A stretch of 64,000 nucleotides of DNA from JAXLYE01 sp046351595 (GTDB taxonomy: Bacteria > Myxococcota_A > Polyangia > Palsa-1104 > JAEUJZ01): positions 372,001 to 436,000 of the forward strand of contig JAXLYE010000009.1 in NCBI GenBank assembly GCA_046351595.1, read 5' to 3'. The position numbers and the translations under genes were made by a program. This document shows, one piece after another, positions 40,285 through 48,511 of the stretch. The notes under the pieces are model-generated. The model worked only from the letters and a program-made list of their open reading frames with translations, searched no databases and was not told the origin of the DNA. Every line of letters begins with the position of its first letter. Within the stretch, counting starts at the first letter, position 1.

Positions 40285-40290
40285 ATTGTA
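40285..40290 (-). promoter_or_regulatory. Candidate -10 box TACAAT, leaderless GTG start of the kinase gene
   Basis: Ends 6 nt before the GTG at 40278, inside the 30-bp gap to the phosphatase gene. Confidence 0.45.
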
Positions 40291-40308
40291 CAGCGCCGCG
40301 CGCGGCGG

Positions 40309-41169
40309 TCAGCTGCCGGGTGCGCCCGCCAGCGGCACCTCCTGCGGGTGCAGCCGCCGGATCTCGAGGCCCTCGCGCAGGTCGGCGGCCGAGGCGTAGC
40401 GCGCCGCCAGATCGAGCACGAGGTAGCGCTTGTTCTCGCGCAGTGCGCCGAAGATCACCGGGCAGACCTGGTTCTCTCCGTCGGTGAAGTACCCCGACTC
40501 GTCGCGATCGTGGCCGTGCACGACCAGCGTGAGCCGCGGCTCGCTGCCGATGCGCGCGAGCAGCCGGGCCGTGACGTCGGCGCGCTGCCCGTAGCTGCGC
40601 AGGAACGTATCGAGGATCCGGCGCTGGTACGGGGTGGCCTGCCGGACCTCGAGCGGGATGTCGTCGAGATCCGTGGGCCGCTGCAGCGTGTGGTCCGGCG
40701 AGCCGTGGCACAGGAGCACGCCGCACGGCGCCGCCAGCGCCAGGTACGCCGTCGAGAACAGGCCGCGCAGCGCGATCTTCTGGGCGTCGTCCAGGCGCGC
40801 CTCCAGCGCCAGCACCTCGTCGTCGTAGAACTTGCCGGTGTGCGGGCCGCCGACGTGGCCGTGGTCGTGGTTGCCGAGGACATAGTGGACGCGATCCGGG
40901 TGCTCGGCCATGAGCGCGAGCACCTGCGCGGGCAGGGCCGGGCTCTCGTCGGGGTAGCCGTAGATCTCGGGCTGCTCGGCGCGCGCGCCGTCGTCAGGAC
41001 CGTGCACCAGATCGCCGAGCAGCGCCCAGTGCGTCTCGGTGTCCGGCCGCTCGGCGCACAGGGCCTTGAATACGGACCGCAGCGCCCGCAGATCCGCGCC
41101 GTTGCCGTGCAGGTCGGTGCTGACGAGCAGCCGCCCCCGCCCGGGGAGCCAGCGAAAGCGCGACGGCAT
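40309..41169 (-). CDS. Calcineurin-like metallophosphoesterase (PPP-type protein phosphatase-like)
   Basis: A 286-aa cytosolic enzyme. Metal-ligand motifs appear in order: STDLHGN (DxH), GDLVHGPD, GNHDHG (Asp where PPP enzymes have Glu), LLCHGSPD and VVHGHDRDESG. Arrangement and length resemble PPP-family Ser/Thr phosphatases and ApaH. It lies 30 bp upstream of the giant kinase on the same strand, so a role in reversing that phosphorylation is plausible but inferred; nucleotides could equally be substrates. TAAGAT ends 6 nt before the ATG. Confidence 0.85.
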   Translation of the reverse strand: MPSRFRWLPGRGRLLVSTDLHGNGADLRALRSVFKALCAERPDTETHWALLGDLVHGPDDGARAEQPEIYGYPDESPALPAQVLALMAEHPDRVHYVLGNHDHGHVGGPHTGKFYDDEVLALEARLDDAQKIALRGLFSTAYLALAAPCGVLLCHGSPDHTLQRPTDLDDIPLEVRQATPYQRRILDTFLRSYGQRADVTARLLARIGSEPRLTLVVHGHDRDESGYFTDGENQVCPVIFGALRENKRYLVLDLAARYASAADLREGLEIRRLHPQEVPLAGAPGS

Positions 41170-41175
41170 CCCGTC

Positions 41176-41181
41176 ATCTTA
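41176..41181 (-). promoter_or_regulatory. Candidate -10 box TAAGAT, leaderless start of the phosphatase gene
   Basis: Ends 6 nt before the ATG at 41169; no Shine-Dalgarno. Confidence 0.45.
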
Positions 41182-41366
41182 CCGCGTCTTCACGGACCAG
41201 AGCGAGGCCGGGCTGGCGACCGCGCACCCGGACGCCCAATCCGGTCCGCCCGGCGCAGCGCGAAGCGTGGTACGCTGTCCGCGGCTCGTTGTGCGCTCCG
41301 CCGCCCAAGCTGCCCGGGCTGCCCAGGCTACGGAGTCACGCCGCCACCAGGAGACTGCCGCAAGCG

Positions 41367-43169
41367 ATGCAGACAGCCATGCCCCCGACGAAGCCGACCG
41401 CGGAGCGGGACGCGCCGCGCCTCCTGTCGCCGCAGCTCGCCTACTTCCAGCAGCACGGCGAGGTGTTCGCGTACCACAACCTGTTCGGCTTCCTGCTCAA
41501 GATGAGCGCGGATCTCATCGAGCTCCTGGAGTTTCACCGCGATACGCCGCGCCCGCGCGCGCAGGTCGTCGAGCGCTTCGCCGGCACCTTCAGCCGCGCC
41601 CAGCTCGACGAGTTCCTCGACGTGCTCGGTGAGTGGAGCTGCCTGGTTGCCGATCCGGCGGCGGAGCGTGCGGAGCTTTGGTCGATGATCCCGGTGCGCG
41701 CGCGCTGGGTCGTCTTCCACCAGCCGAGCGAGCGGGAGCTGACGCTGTGGCGCACCGACCGGCAGGGCCGCAGCTACAGCGAGGGGGCGCCGGCGTGGGC
41801 GGCACGGCTGTGGGCGCGCATCGATCGCAAGAAGACCCTGCGCCAGCTCGTCGACGAAGTGCGCGACGCGGCGGTCGACGCGGAGGCATTCGACCGCGAA
41901 GTACAGGCGCTCATGAATGCATGGGTGCATGCAGATCGGCAGTACCTGCGATTTGCGCGCACGCCGCCGCCGCGCAGCGAGCACCAGTGGCCGAGCTACC
42001 TGCGCTCGATGATGCCGTTCGCGCCGCTGCGGCCCGGCGTGGATCCGCTGCCACAGAGCCCGCTCGAGCCGCTGGCCACGCCCGTCGCGCCGCCGCACCG
42101 CTACTACGAGTCCGAGGTCGCGGACGCCGAGCGCCAGTTCCGCGAGACCGAGACGACGCTGTCGCACCTCCTGCGCGTGCCGCACCCGCTGCTCGGTGGT
42201 GCCACCTATGCACAGCGGCTGACCGACGCGCTGATCACCGAGGGCCTGCTGCGCGAGCCGGGCGCCGACGAGGCGCTGTCGATCCTCGAGATCGGCGCCG
42301 GCCTGGGGCACCTCGCCGAGGGCGTGCTGTCCCGCCTGCGCGAGCGCCACCCGAAGCGGTTCGCGGCGGTGCGCTACACGATCCTGGATCTGTCACCGGC
42401 GCTGCGGGCGGCGCAGGCGCGGCGGCTCGCCGAGGCGTCGCTGCTCGACAAGGTGACGTGGCTCGGCGCCAACGCCGAGCACCTCGAGCTGCCCGAGGCG
42501 TCGTTCGATCTGGTGCTGAGCAACGAGGTCATCGGCGACCTGACCAACGTCAAGCTCTCGCGCGAGCTGCTCGGCCTCGACGACGAGCACAGCCCAGCCG
42601 AGTCGTACGCGGAGTGGAGCGCGGAGACGACGGAGCGCCTGGGCGCGACCGGGCGCGTGCTGCGCGCCTACTCGATCGACCTGTCGGACTCGCCCGCGGA
42701 GTTCTTCTTCAACGTCGGCTCCGTCGAGCTCCTGGAGCGTATCGCGCGCGCGCTGCGGCCAGGCGGCGGCGCCTTCCTGTCCGAGTACGGCGAGCGCTCG
42801 CGCTACCCGATCGCGGGCACGCACCTCGATCACCTCGAGTTCTCGATCCACTTCGCGCCGCTTATGCAGGTCGCCGAGCGGCTGGGGCTCGAGGCGTCGC
42901 TGCAGTCGGTGCAGGAGCTCATCGGGCTCGATCGCTCGGCGCTCACGCTGGCCACCACTCGCACCTATTTCTCGTCGCTGCGCGCGATGCTGGCGGCGGC
43001 CGGGCGCGAGCTCGACAAGATCGCGTATACGCGCGAGATGTTCCTTGAGCTGGTCCGCGGCGCGCTCGATCTCGATCGCATCGGCGACGTGCGCTTCCAT
43101 CCCGTCGACGAGCGCTGCATGGGACTGGCGCCGCACGAGTTCAAGGCGCTGATCGTGCTCAAGCGCTGA
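41367..43169 (+). CDS. SAM-dependent methyltransferase with duplicated N-terminal PqqD/RRE-like domain
   Basis: A 600-aa cytosolic protein. Residues about 18-95 (VFAYHNLFGFLLKMSADLIE, ending in a helix before GEWSCLVA) and about 105-190 (WAARLWARIDRKKTLRQLVD, AWVHADRQYLRF) look like two copies of a small winged-helix domain of PqqD/RiPP-recognition-element type. Residues 230-600 are a class I methyltransferase, with SAM motif LEIGAGLGHLAEG, acidic ILDLSPAL, and FDLVLSNEVIGDL; the DLSPALRAAQ stretch recalls MidA. AGGAG lies 13 nt before the ATG. No peptide precursor gene was found nearby. Substrate unknown; both domain calls for the N-terminus are inference. Confidence 0.72.
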   Translation: MQTAMPPTKPTAERDAPRLLSPQLAYFQQHGEVFAYHNLFGFLLKMSADLIELLEFHRDTPRPRAQVVERFAGTFSRAQLDEFLDVLGEWSCLVADPAAERAELWSMIPVRARWVVFHQPSERELTLWRTDRQGRSYSEGAPAWAARLWARIDRKKTLRQLVDEVRDAAVDAEAFDREVQALMNAWVHADRQYLRFARTPPPRSEHQWPSYLRSMMPFAPLRPGVDPLPQSPLEPLATPVAPPHRYYESEVADAERQFRETETTLSHLLRVPHPLLGGATYAQRLTDALITEGLLREPGADEALSILEIGAGLGHLAEGVLSRLRERHPKRFAAVRYTILDLSPALRAAQARRLAEASLLDKVTWLGANAEHLELPEASFDLVLSNEVIGDLTNVKLSRELLGLDDEHSPAESYAEWSAETTERLGATGRVLRAYSIDLSDSPAEFFFNVGSVELLERIARALRPGGGAFLSEYGERSRYPIAGTHLDHLEFSIHFAPLMQVAERLGLEASLQSVQELIGLDRSALTLATTRTYFSSLRAMLAAAGRELDKIAYTREMFLELVRGALDLDRIGDVRFHPVDERCMGLAPHEFKALIVLKR

Positions 43170-43187
43170 GCGCGGCGAGCGGGCCTG

Positions 43188-43907
43188 CTACTGGCGCGGC
43201 GTCCCGACGAACAGGTGGCAGACGCCGAAGGTCAGCGGCTCGACGCGCAGGACCTCCAGGCCGCTCTGCTCCATCAGCGCGGCGAACTCGCGCGCGGGCG
43301 GGAACGCGGCGATCGACTGCTGCAGGTAGCGGTACTCACGCGCGCCCGAGAGCAGCGCGCCCAGGCGCGGCACCACGGTGTGGATGTGGAAGCGCGCCAG
43401 CGCCGACAGCGGTCCGCCGCCGGGCTCGGACAGCTCGAGCACCGCGACCCGGCCGCCGGCGCGGGTGACGCGCGCCATCTCGCGCAGCGCCCGCCCGCGG
43501 TCCGGGACGTTGCGGATGCCGAACGCGATGCACACGGCGTCGAAGCTGCCGTCGGCAAAGGGCAGGATCTGGGCGTCGCCGACGTGCAGCTCGATCGTCT
43601 GATCCTGTCCGCGCTCGGTGACCTTGCGGCGCCCGACCTCGAGCATGCGCTCGGACGGATCCACGCCGACGATGTGCGCGTCCGGGTGGCGGCGGGCGAT
43701 GGCCAGCGCCACGTCGGCGGTGCCGGTCGCCAGGTCGAGGACGCGGGCGCCGGGCTTGAGCTCGAGCGCGCGCACGGTGCGCAGCCGCCAGCGCTGATCG
43801 ATGCCGAGCGACATGACGCGGTTGAGCAGGTCGTAGCGGTGCGCGATGGCGTCGAACATCGCGCCCGAACCCTTGGCCGGAGCGAGCTGGCTTTCCGTGG
43901 CTGACAT
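43188..43907 (-). CDS. ubiE: Demethylmenaquinone/ubiquinone biosynthesis C-methyltransferase UbiE/MenG
   Basis: A 239-aa methyltransferase of the quinone pathway. Family hallmarks: MFDAIAHRYDLLNRVMSLGI near the N-terminus, SAM motif LDLATGTADVALA, then CIAFGIRNVPDR (the ubiE-specific GxRN) and the ending LTFGVCHLFVGT. It adds the last ring methyl group of menaquinone or ubiquinone. A frame extending to an ATG at 43955 exists but lacks conservation; the ATG at 43907 leaves 17 residues before FDAIA, as is usual. It converges with the methyltransferase upstream. Confidence 0.93.
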   Translation of the reverse strand: MSATESQLAPAKGSGAMFDAIAHRYDLLNRVMSLGIDQRWRLRTVRALELKPGARVLDLATGTADVALAIARRHPDAHIVGVDPSERMLEVGRRKVTERGQDQTIELHVGDAQILPFADGSFDAVCIAFGIRNVPDRGRALREMARVTRAGGRVAVLELSEPGGGPLSALARFHIHTVVPRLGALLSGAREYRYLQQSIAAFPPAREFAALMEQSGLEVLRVEPLTFGVCHLFVGTPRQ

Positions 43908-44001
43908 GGTCGTATTCTGGGATGCCGCGGCCCGTGGTTGTGCGGCGCGGCGCATTCTAGTACCCGTCGCGCGAAATGCGGTAGCCGCACAGGACGGCTA
44001 T

Positions 44002-45090
44002 TTAAAGGTGATCTCTTTCGATCGCCCGCCGCGCCTGCTCGCAGAGGATGCGCGCCATCTGGCCGAGCGTCGCGAAGCGCGCGTCTTGGGTCAGCCCCTG
44101 CTTGTAGCGGAAGTAGATCTGCTGCACGACGACCGCGGTCTTGAACAGGCCGAAGGCGTAGTAAAAAAGGATGTTGGCGACGCTGCGGCTGGAGCGCTCG
44201 GCGTAGACGCGGGCCAGGTCGATGCGCGTATAGGCGCCGGGCCGGTTCGTCGGTCCGAAGCGCGCCTCCTGCAGCTCTTTTGGATCGTCAGCCTGCACCC
44301 AGTAGCAGAGCGCGGTGCCGAGATCCATCAGCGGATCCCCGAGCGTCGCCATCTCCCAGTCGAGCACGCCGATGACGCGCGTCAGATCTCCCGGATCGAG
44401 CACGAGGTTGTCGAACTTGAAGTCGTTGTGCAGGAGCGTCGGCGCCGGCGAGTGCGGCTGGTTCGCGCTGAGCCAGGTGATCACCTCGTCGATGACTCCG
44501 ACCTCGTCGGTCTTGGCGTCGTGGTAGCGCTTGGACCAGCCGCCGACCTGGCGCTGCACGTAGCCCTCGGGCTGACCCAGATCGGCGAGCCCGATGGCGC
44601 TGTAGTCGAGGGCGTGCAGATCGACCAGGGTGTCGACGAACGCCGCGCACAGCGCCCCCATCTGCGTCGCGTCCAGCGCCACGCCCGGCGGCGGCTCGCG
44701 CCGCAGGATCACGCCAGCCAGGCGCTCCATCACGTAGAACGGCGCGCCTACGACCGCCTCGTCGGTGCAGTACAAAAGGGGGCGCGGCACGCGCGGGTAG
44801 GGCCCGCACAGCTTCGACAGGATCTTGTACTCGCGGCCCATGTCGTGCGCGCTCTTGACGCGCGAGCCGAACGGCGGGCGGCGCAGCACGAGCTCGCGCG
44901 AGCCGTAGCGCAAAAGGTACGTGAGGTTCGAGTAGCCGCCCGGGAACTGCTGCACCGCGAGCGCGGTGACGTCGTCGGGAGCCCCGGGCGGCGGGCCGAG
45001 CTCGGTGCGCAGGTAGCCGAACAGCGACTGCAGCGGCAGCTCTTCACCGCTGCGCACGCGCGCGGCGCTGTCGAGGAGGGGCGCGGTCAT
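44002..45090 (-). CDS. APH-type phosphotransferase (ACAD10/11 kinase-domain and LvaA-like)
   Basis: A 362-aa kinase-fold protein. It has VQQFPGGYSNLTYLL, the catalytic HNDFKFDNLV (HxDxxxxN Brenner motif) and GVLDWEMATLGDPLMD (metal-binding Asp). This is the phosphotransferase class fused to acyl-CoA dehydrogenase in ACAD10/11 and separate as LvaA in the levulinate pathway, where it phosphorylates 4-hydroxyacyl-CoA. Its ATG overlaps the dehydrogenase stop by 4 nt, the split bacterial equivalent of that fusion. So it likely works with the dehydrogenase in 4-hydroxy-acid breakdown. Confidence 0.88.
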   Translation of the reverse strand: MTAPLLDSAARVRSGEELPLQSLFGYLRTELGPPPGAPDDVTALAVQQFPGGYSNLTYLLRYGSRELVLRRPPFGSRVKSAHDMGREYKILSKLCGPYPRVPRPLLYCTDEAVVGAPFYVMERLAGVILRREPPPGVALDATQMGALCAAFVDTLVDLHALDYSAIGLADLGQPEGYVQRQVGGWSKRYHDAKTDEVGVIDEVITWLSANQPHSPAPTLLHNDFKFDNLVLDPGDLTRVIGVLDWEMATLGDPLMDLGTALCYWVQADDPKELQEARFGPTNRPGAYTRIDLARVYAERSSRSVANILFYYAFGLFKTAVVVQQIYFRYKQGLTQDARFATLGQMARILCEQARRAIERDHL

Positions 45091-46346
45091 GGCTGCGGCT
45101 CCTTGCGCGGCTGCCGCTCCTTGCCTTCCGGTCCGCTGGTTTCGAAGCGCTTGAGGATGCGGCGCGCCGCCGCGATCTTGTGGACCTCGTCGGGGCCGTC
45201 GTAGATGCGGGCGCCGCGCTCGTGGCCGTAGAAGTACGCCAGCACCGTGTCGTTGGTGATGCCGAGGGCGCCGTGCACCTGGATGGCGCGGTCGACGACC
45301 CGCTGCATGACGTTGGCGACGTGGAACTTGATCAGCGAGACGTCCTCTTGCGCGGCGTGGAAGCCGTGGCGTCCGGCGCGCTCGTCCTCGTCGATGCGGG
45401 CGGCGGTGCGCAGGACCAGGAGGCGCGAGGCGTCGATCTCGGCGCGCGACTCGGCGATGAAGGCCTGGATGATCTGCTTGTGCGCGAGCGCCTCGTGGTC
45501 GTCGATCTTGCGCGCCACCGCGCGCTGGCACATCAGGCGAAAGGCGCGCTCGCAGATGCCGAGCCAGCGCATGCAGTGGTGGATGCGCCCGGGGCCGAGC
45601 CGCTCCTGCGCGAGGGCGAAGCCGGTGCCCGCGGCGCCGATGCGGTTCGTGATCGGCACGCGGCAGCCCTCGAGGCGCACCTCGGCGTGGCTCGCGAAGC
45701 CGTCGTTGGCCTCGCCCATCACCGGGATGTTGCGCACGCGGACGAAGCTCGGCGTGTCCGTCCGACAGAGGATCATGCTGGCGCGCTTGTGCGGCGGCGC
45801 CTCGGGCTCGGTCACGGCCATGACGATCGCGAAGGCGGCGCCGTCCGCGCTCGAGGTGAACCACTTGTGGCCCTCGATCACGTAGTGATCGCCGTCGATG
45901 CGAGCGCGGGTCCGGAGCTGCGTCGGGTTGCTGCCGGGCGAGTCGGGCTCGGTCATCGCGAAGCAGCTGCGCACGTCGCCGCGCACCAGCGGAACCAGGT
46001 ACTCGTCGCGCTGCGCAGGCGTGCCGTGGCGGTGCAGCAGCTCGATGTTGCCGGCGTCGGGCGCCTGGCAGCCGAAGGCGAAGTGGCCGAGCGGGCTCTG
46101 GCCCAGGCGCTCGCTGACCAGCGCGAACTCGGTCAACGGCAGGCCCATTCCGCCGACGTCCTGCGGCGCCTGCGGGGCCCACAGGCCCGCGGCCTTCACC
46201 TTCTTGCGCGCCTCGCGCAAGAGCGGCTCGACGGCGGAGAAGCGCTGCGACAGGAACGCGGGCTCAAGCGGGTAGACCGCTTCGTGCATGACCGTCTCGA
46301 CGCGGTCGAGCAGCGCCTGGGTGGCGGGCGGGATCCGAAAGTCCAT
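45087..46346 (-). CDS. Acyl-CoA dehydrogenase (ACAD10/11, LvaC-like)
   Basis: A 419-aa flavoenzyme. Canonical segments include CFAMTEPDSPGSNPTQL (FAD/substrate), GHKWFTS, and AIQVHGALGITNDT; YDGPDEVHKIAAARRIL near the C-terminus is the position that often carries the family's late conserved region. It is first in a two-gene operon with the APH-type kinase. In the ACAD10/11 and LvaC scheme the dehydrogenase removes phosphate from a 4-phosphoacyl-CoA to give an enoyl-CoA. AAGGAG lies 8 nt before the ATG. Confidence 0.92.
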   Translation of the reverse strand: MDFRIPPATQALLDRVETVMHEAVYPLEPAFLSQRFSAVEPLLREARKKVKAAGLWAPQAPQDVGGMGLPLTEFALVSERLGQSPLGHFAFGCQAPDAGNIELLHRHGTPAQRDEYLVPLVRGDVRSCFAMTEPDSPGSNPTQLRTRARIDGDHYVIEGHKWFTSSADGAAFAIVMAVTEPEAPPHKRASMILCRTDTPSFVRVRNIPVMGEANDGFASHAEVRLEGCRVPITNRIGAAGTGFALAQERLGPGRIHHCMRWLGICERAFRLMCQRAVARKIDDHEALAHKQIIQAFIAESRAEIDASRLLVLRTAARIDEDERAGRHGFHAAQEDVSLIKFHVANVMQRVVDRAIQVHGALGITNDTVLAYFYGHERGARIYDGPDEVHKIAAARRILKRFETSGPEGKERQPRKEPQP

Positions 46347-46400
46347 GCGCGGGCTCCTTCGTGTTCTTTTGATACGGTTGCGGCGCTGCGAGGCGAGCGC

Positions 46401-47243
46401 CTACTGGGCGCTCAGGATGCGCGCCTTGGTGTCGTTCAGGCAGTCGCTGTCGAACAGGACCTCATTGCCGGTGAGGACGTAGTCGCGCACGAACTGCAGC
46501 GCGGACGAGGCACCCTCGTTGGCGTAGTACATCACGCAGCGGCTGTTCGCGCAGTGCGCGCCGTTGGCGGTGTCCTGGTGCTGGGCGGTCATCGGGATGC
46601 CGAAGTTGACGAGGCCGATGGAGTGCCCGAACTCGTGCACCAGCGTCGTCTGCTCGACGAACTTCTGCAGCTGCTGCGTGCCCGACGACGAGCGGATGAC
46701 CGGCTTGAACATCGCGACCACGCCGGTCTGCCCCAGCGCCACGCCGAGCACGTCGCTGCGCACCATCTTGCCGTCGTCATAGAGGCCGTCGAGGAACAGG
46801 ATGTAGAACGTCGCCGAGGTGGCGCTGTCCTGCTGACCGCGGTGCTGGGACGCGATCTCGAGGATGCGCTGGCCGGTGAAGCTCGGGCCGGTGACGTCGG
46901 TGAGCTGCTCCATCTGCGTCAGATCGCTCGGCAGCGTCACGGTCTTGGGCGGCACGCCGCCGCCGCCCTGGAACAGCTTCTCGACGTTGACGCGCGTCAG
47001 GTTGAAGGCGTCCATGCCGAGGAGGCTGCCGGTGAAGGGCTCGGCGCCCTTCTGGTAGTCGATCTCGAAGACGATCTGCGTCGTGGCCCGGGCATAGATG
47101 TGGGCGATGCGATCCGGGTTGGAGGACGTCGGGCCGGTGCCGGACGTGCCGGTGCTGCCGCACTGCACCGAGGCAGCGACGAGCAGGCAGGCCGCGGCCA
47201 GGCTGCAGGCGGACCCGGATCGCCGGGCGAGCAGGTTGCGCAT
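46401..47243 (-). CDS. Zinc metalloprotease-like lipoprotein (HExxHxxGxxN)
   Basis: A 280-aa lipoprotein with lipobox near ASVQC (Cys about 28). The zinc motif is HEFGHSIGLVNFG, with Met-turn-like CVMYY 35 residues later and further His in TAQHQD. The third ligand position of a metzincin motif is Asn here instead of His or Asp, so the real third ligand may be the nearby His. It is probably a periplasmic or surface protease; four cysteines (HCANSRC, and later C) may form disulfides. GGAGG precedes the ATG. Confidence 0.82.
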   Translation of the reverse strand: MRNLLARRSGSACSLAAACLLVAASVQCGSTGTSGTGPTSSNPDRIAHIYARATTQIVFEIDYQKGAEPFTGSLLGMDAFNLTRVNVEKLFQGGGGVPPKTVTLPSDLTQMEQLTDVTGPSFTGQRILEIASQHRGQQDSATSATFYILFLDGLYDDGKMVRSDVLGVALGQTGVVAMFKPVIRSSSGTQQLQKFVEQTTLVHEFGHSIGLVNFGIPMTAQHQDTANGAHCANSRCVMYYANEGASSALQFVRDYVLTGNEVLFDSDCLNDTKARILSAQ

Positions 47244-47319
47244 GAGAAACCTCCGGAGCCAGTGTTAAGCCAGGAGCGCGCGGGATCGGGCTGGCAAGAG
47301 AGCAGGGCGGCGCAGGCGA

Positions 47320-48441
47320 CTAGGGCTTCAGCGCGCCGCGGCTGCCCGTCGACTTGACAGCCTCGGGATCGAGCTCGCGCAGGCGCCGGCGGACGTCGGC
47401 GAAGCGGCGCAACAGATCGTAGTTCTCGGCGCGGAACTCGGCCAGGTAGCGGCGCTCGCGGCGACGCGCGAGCTGCGCCTGGTGGATCTCCGAGACGCGG
47501 TCGGCGAGCTGCTTGGGCTCGGTGAACTCGGCCATCAGCGTCACGGTGCGGCCCCCCTCCAGGCGCTCGATGCGGCCCGAGCGCCGCGGCTGCGGCGGCG
47601 AGAACAGCAGCACCAGCGTCTCGGGCGCCTGCGCCGCCAGGTTGCGCGCGACCATGCGGCCCGGCAGATCCGGCAGCCCGTCCTTGACCAGCGCCAGATC
47701 GTACATCCGCTCGGAGGCGTGATCGAGCGCGGCGCCGCCGGTGCCCACCGTCGTCGTGCCGAAGCCCTTGGGCAAAAGCGGCGTCAGCTGCTTGGTCAGC
47801 CAGTCGTCGTCCTCGACGAGCAGCAGCCGCACCTGGTCTTCCTCTGCGGTCGGCGGCAGCGGCGAGCCGGTGCGCTGGCTGATCAGCGCCCGCAGCTCCC
47901 CGACGCGCCGCGCGGTGTCCGTGAGCTTGTACAGGAGCTCCTCGTTGAGCCGCGCCGTCTCGGTGTGCAGGTTCTGCCGCTCGGACTGGTGCTGCGCCTG
48001 CATCAGCAGCGCCTGCGCCCGCGGGCCCAGCTGGCCGCTGAGATCCGAGCCGCGCACCATGACGTCTCGGGCGCCGCCGCGCACGGCCTGCACCGCGAGC
48101 TCGTAGCTCGGCTCGCCGAGCACGGCGATGAGCGCGCTCAGCGGCGACTGCCGGTGCAGCGCGCCGATCAGCTCGATGCCGATCGGCGGCGTCAGCGAGG
48201 CCAGGTCGATCACCACGACGCCAAAGGCCGTCTTGCGCACCGCGTTGCGCGCGGCCTCGGCGTCGTTCACCGTGACCGAGCTGAGGTCGGATCGGGCGCT
48301 GAGCTGGGACCGCAGATCGGCCTGCGCACGCAGGTCCGCAGCGACGATCAGCACCAGATCGACGAGGCTCGATGGCGCGCTGTGCGACGAACCATTCGGC
48401 GAGCCATGCGGTGAGCCTGGTGGCGGCTTCGATCCCTCCAT
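47320..48441 (-). CDS. Double receiver-domain protein with degenerate second receiver
   Basis: A 373-aa cytosolic protein. The first receiver (about 28-145) has FGVVVIDLASLTPPIG, keeping an Asp at the phospho position. A helical linker (150-205) leads to a second receiver (about 206-320) that keeps the acidic pocket LLLVEDDDW, but the phospho-site reads LALVKDGLPDLPG, where Lys takes the acceptor position. A long charged coiled coil follows (RRRERRYLAEFRAENYDLLRRF). It has no DNA-binding output. GATACT ends 8 nt before the ATG at 48441. Confidence 0.8.
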   Translation of the reverse strand: MEGSKPPPGSPHGSPNGSSHSAPSSLVDLVLIVAADLRAQADLRSQLSARSDLSSVTVNDAEAARNAVRKTAFGVVVIDLASLTPPIGIELIGALHRQSPLSALIAVLGEPSYELAVQAVRGGARDVMVRGSDLSGQLGPRAQALLMQAQHQSERQNLHTETARLNEELLYKLTDTARRVGELRALISQRTGSPLPPTAEEDQVRLLLVEDDDWLTKQLTPLLPKGFGTTTVGTGGAALDHASERMYDLALVKDGLPDLPGRMVARNLAAQAPETLVLLFSPPQPRRSGRIERLEGGRTVTLMAEFTEPKQLADRVSEIHQAQLARRRERRYLAEFRAENYDLLRRFADVRRRLRELDPEAVKSTGSRGALKP

Positions 48442-48449
48442 AAGCAACT

Positions 48450-48455
48450 AGTATC
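48450..48455 (-). promoter_or_regulatory. Candidate -10 box GATACT before the double receiver gene
   Basis: Preceded by TG (TGATACT) and ending 8 nt before ATG 48441; no Shine-Dalgarno. Confidence 0.4.
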
Positions 48456-48511
48456 ACGCTTCCCGACGAAACAGGGGTGCCAACTATGAGCACCGCGGCG
48501 CGCATGCCCGG

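Noticed and set aside
38278..41505. 1075-codon plus-strand frame opposite the kinase and phosphatase
   Set aside because: Same reasons: antisense to conserved kinase motifs, composition typical of a shadow frame.
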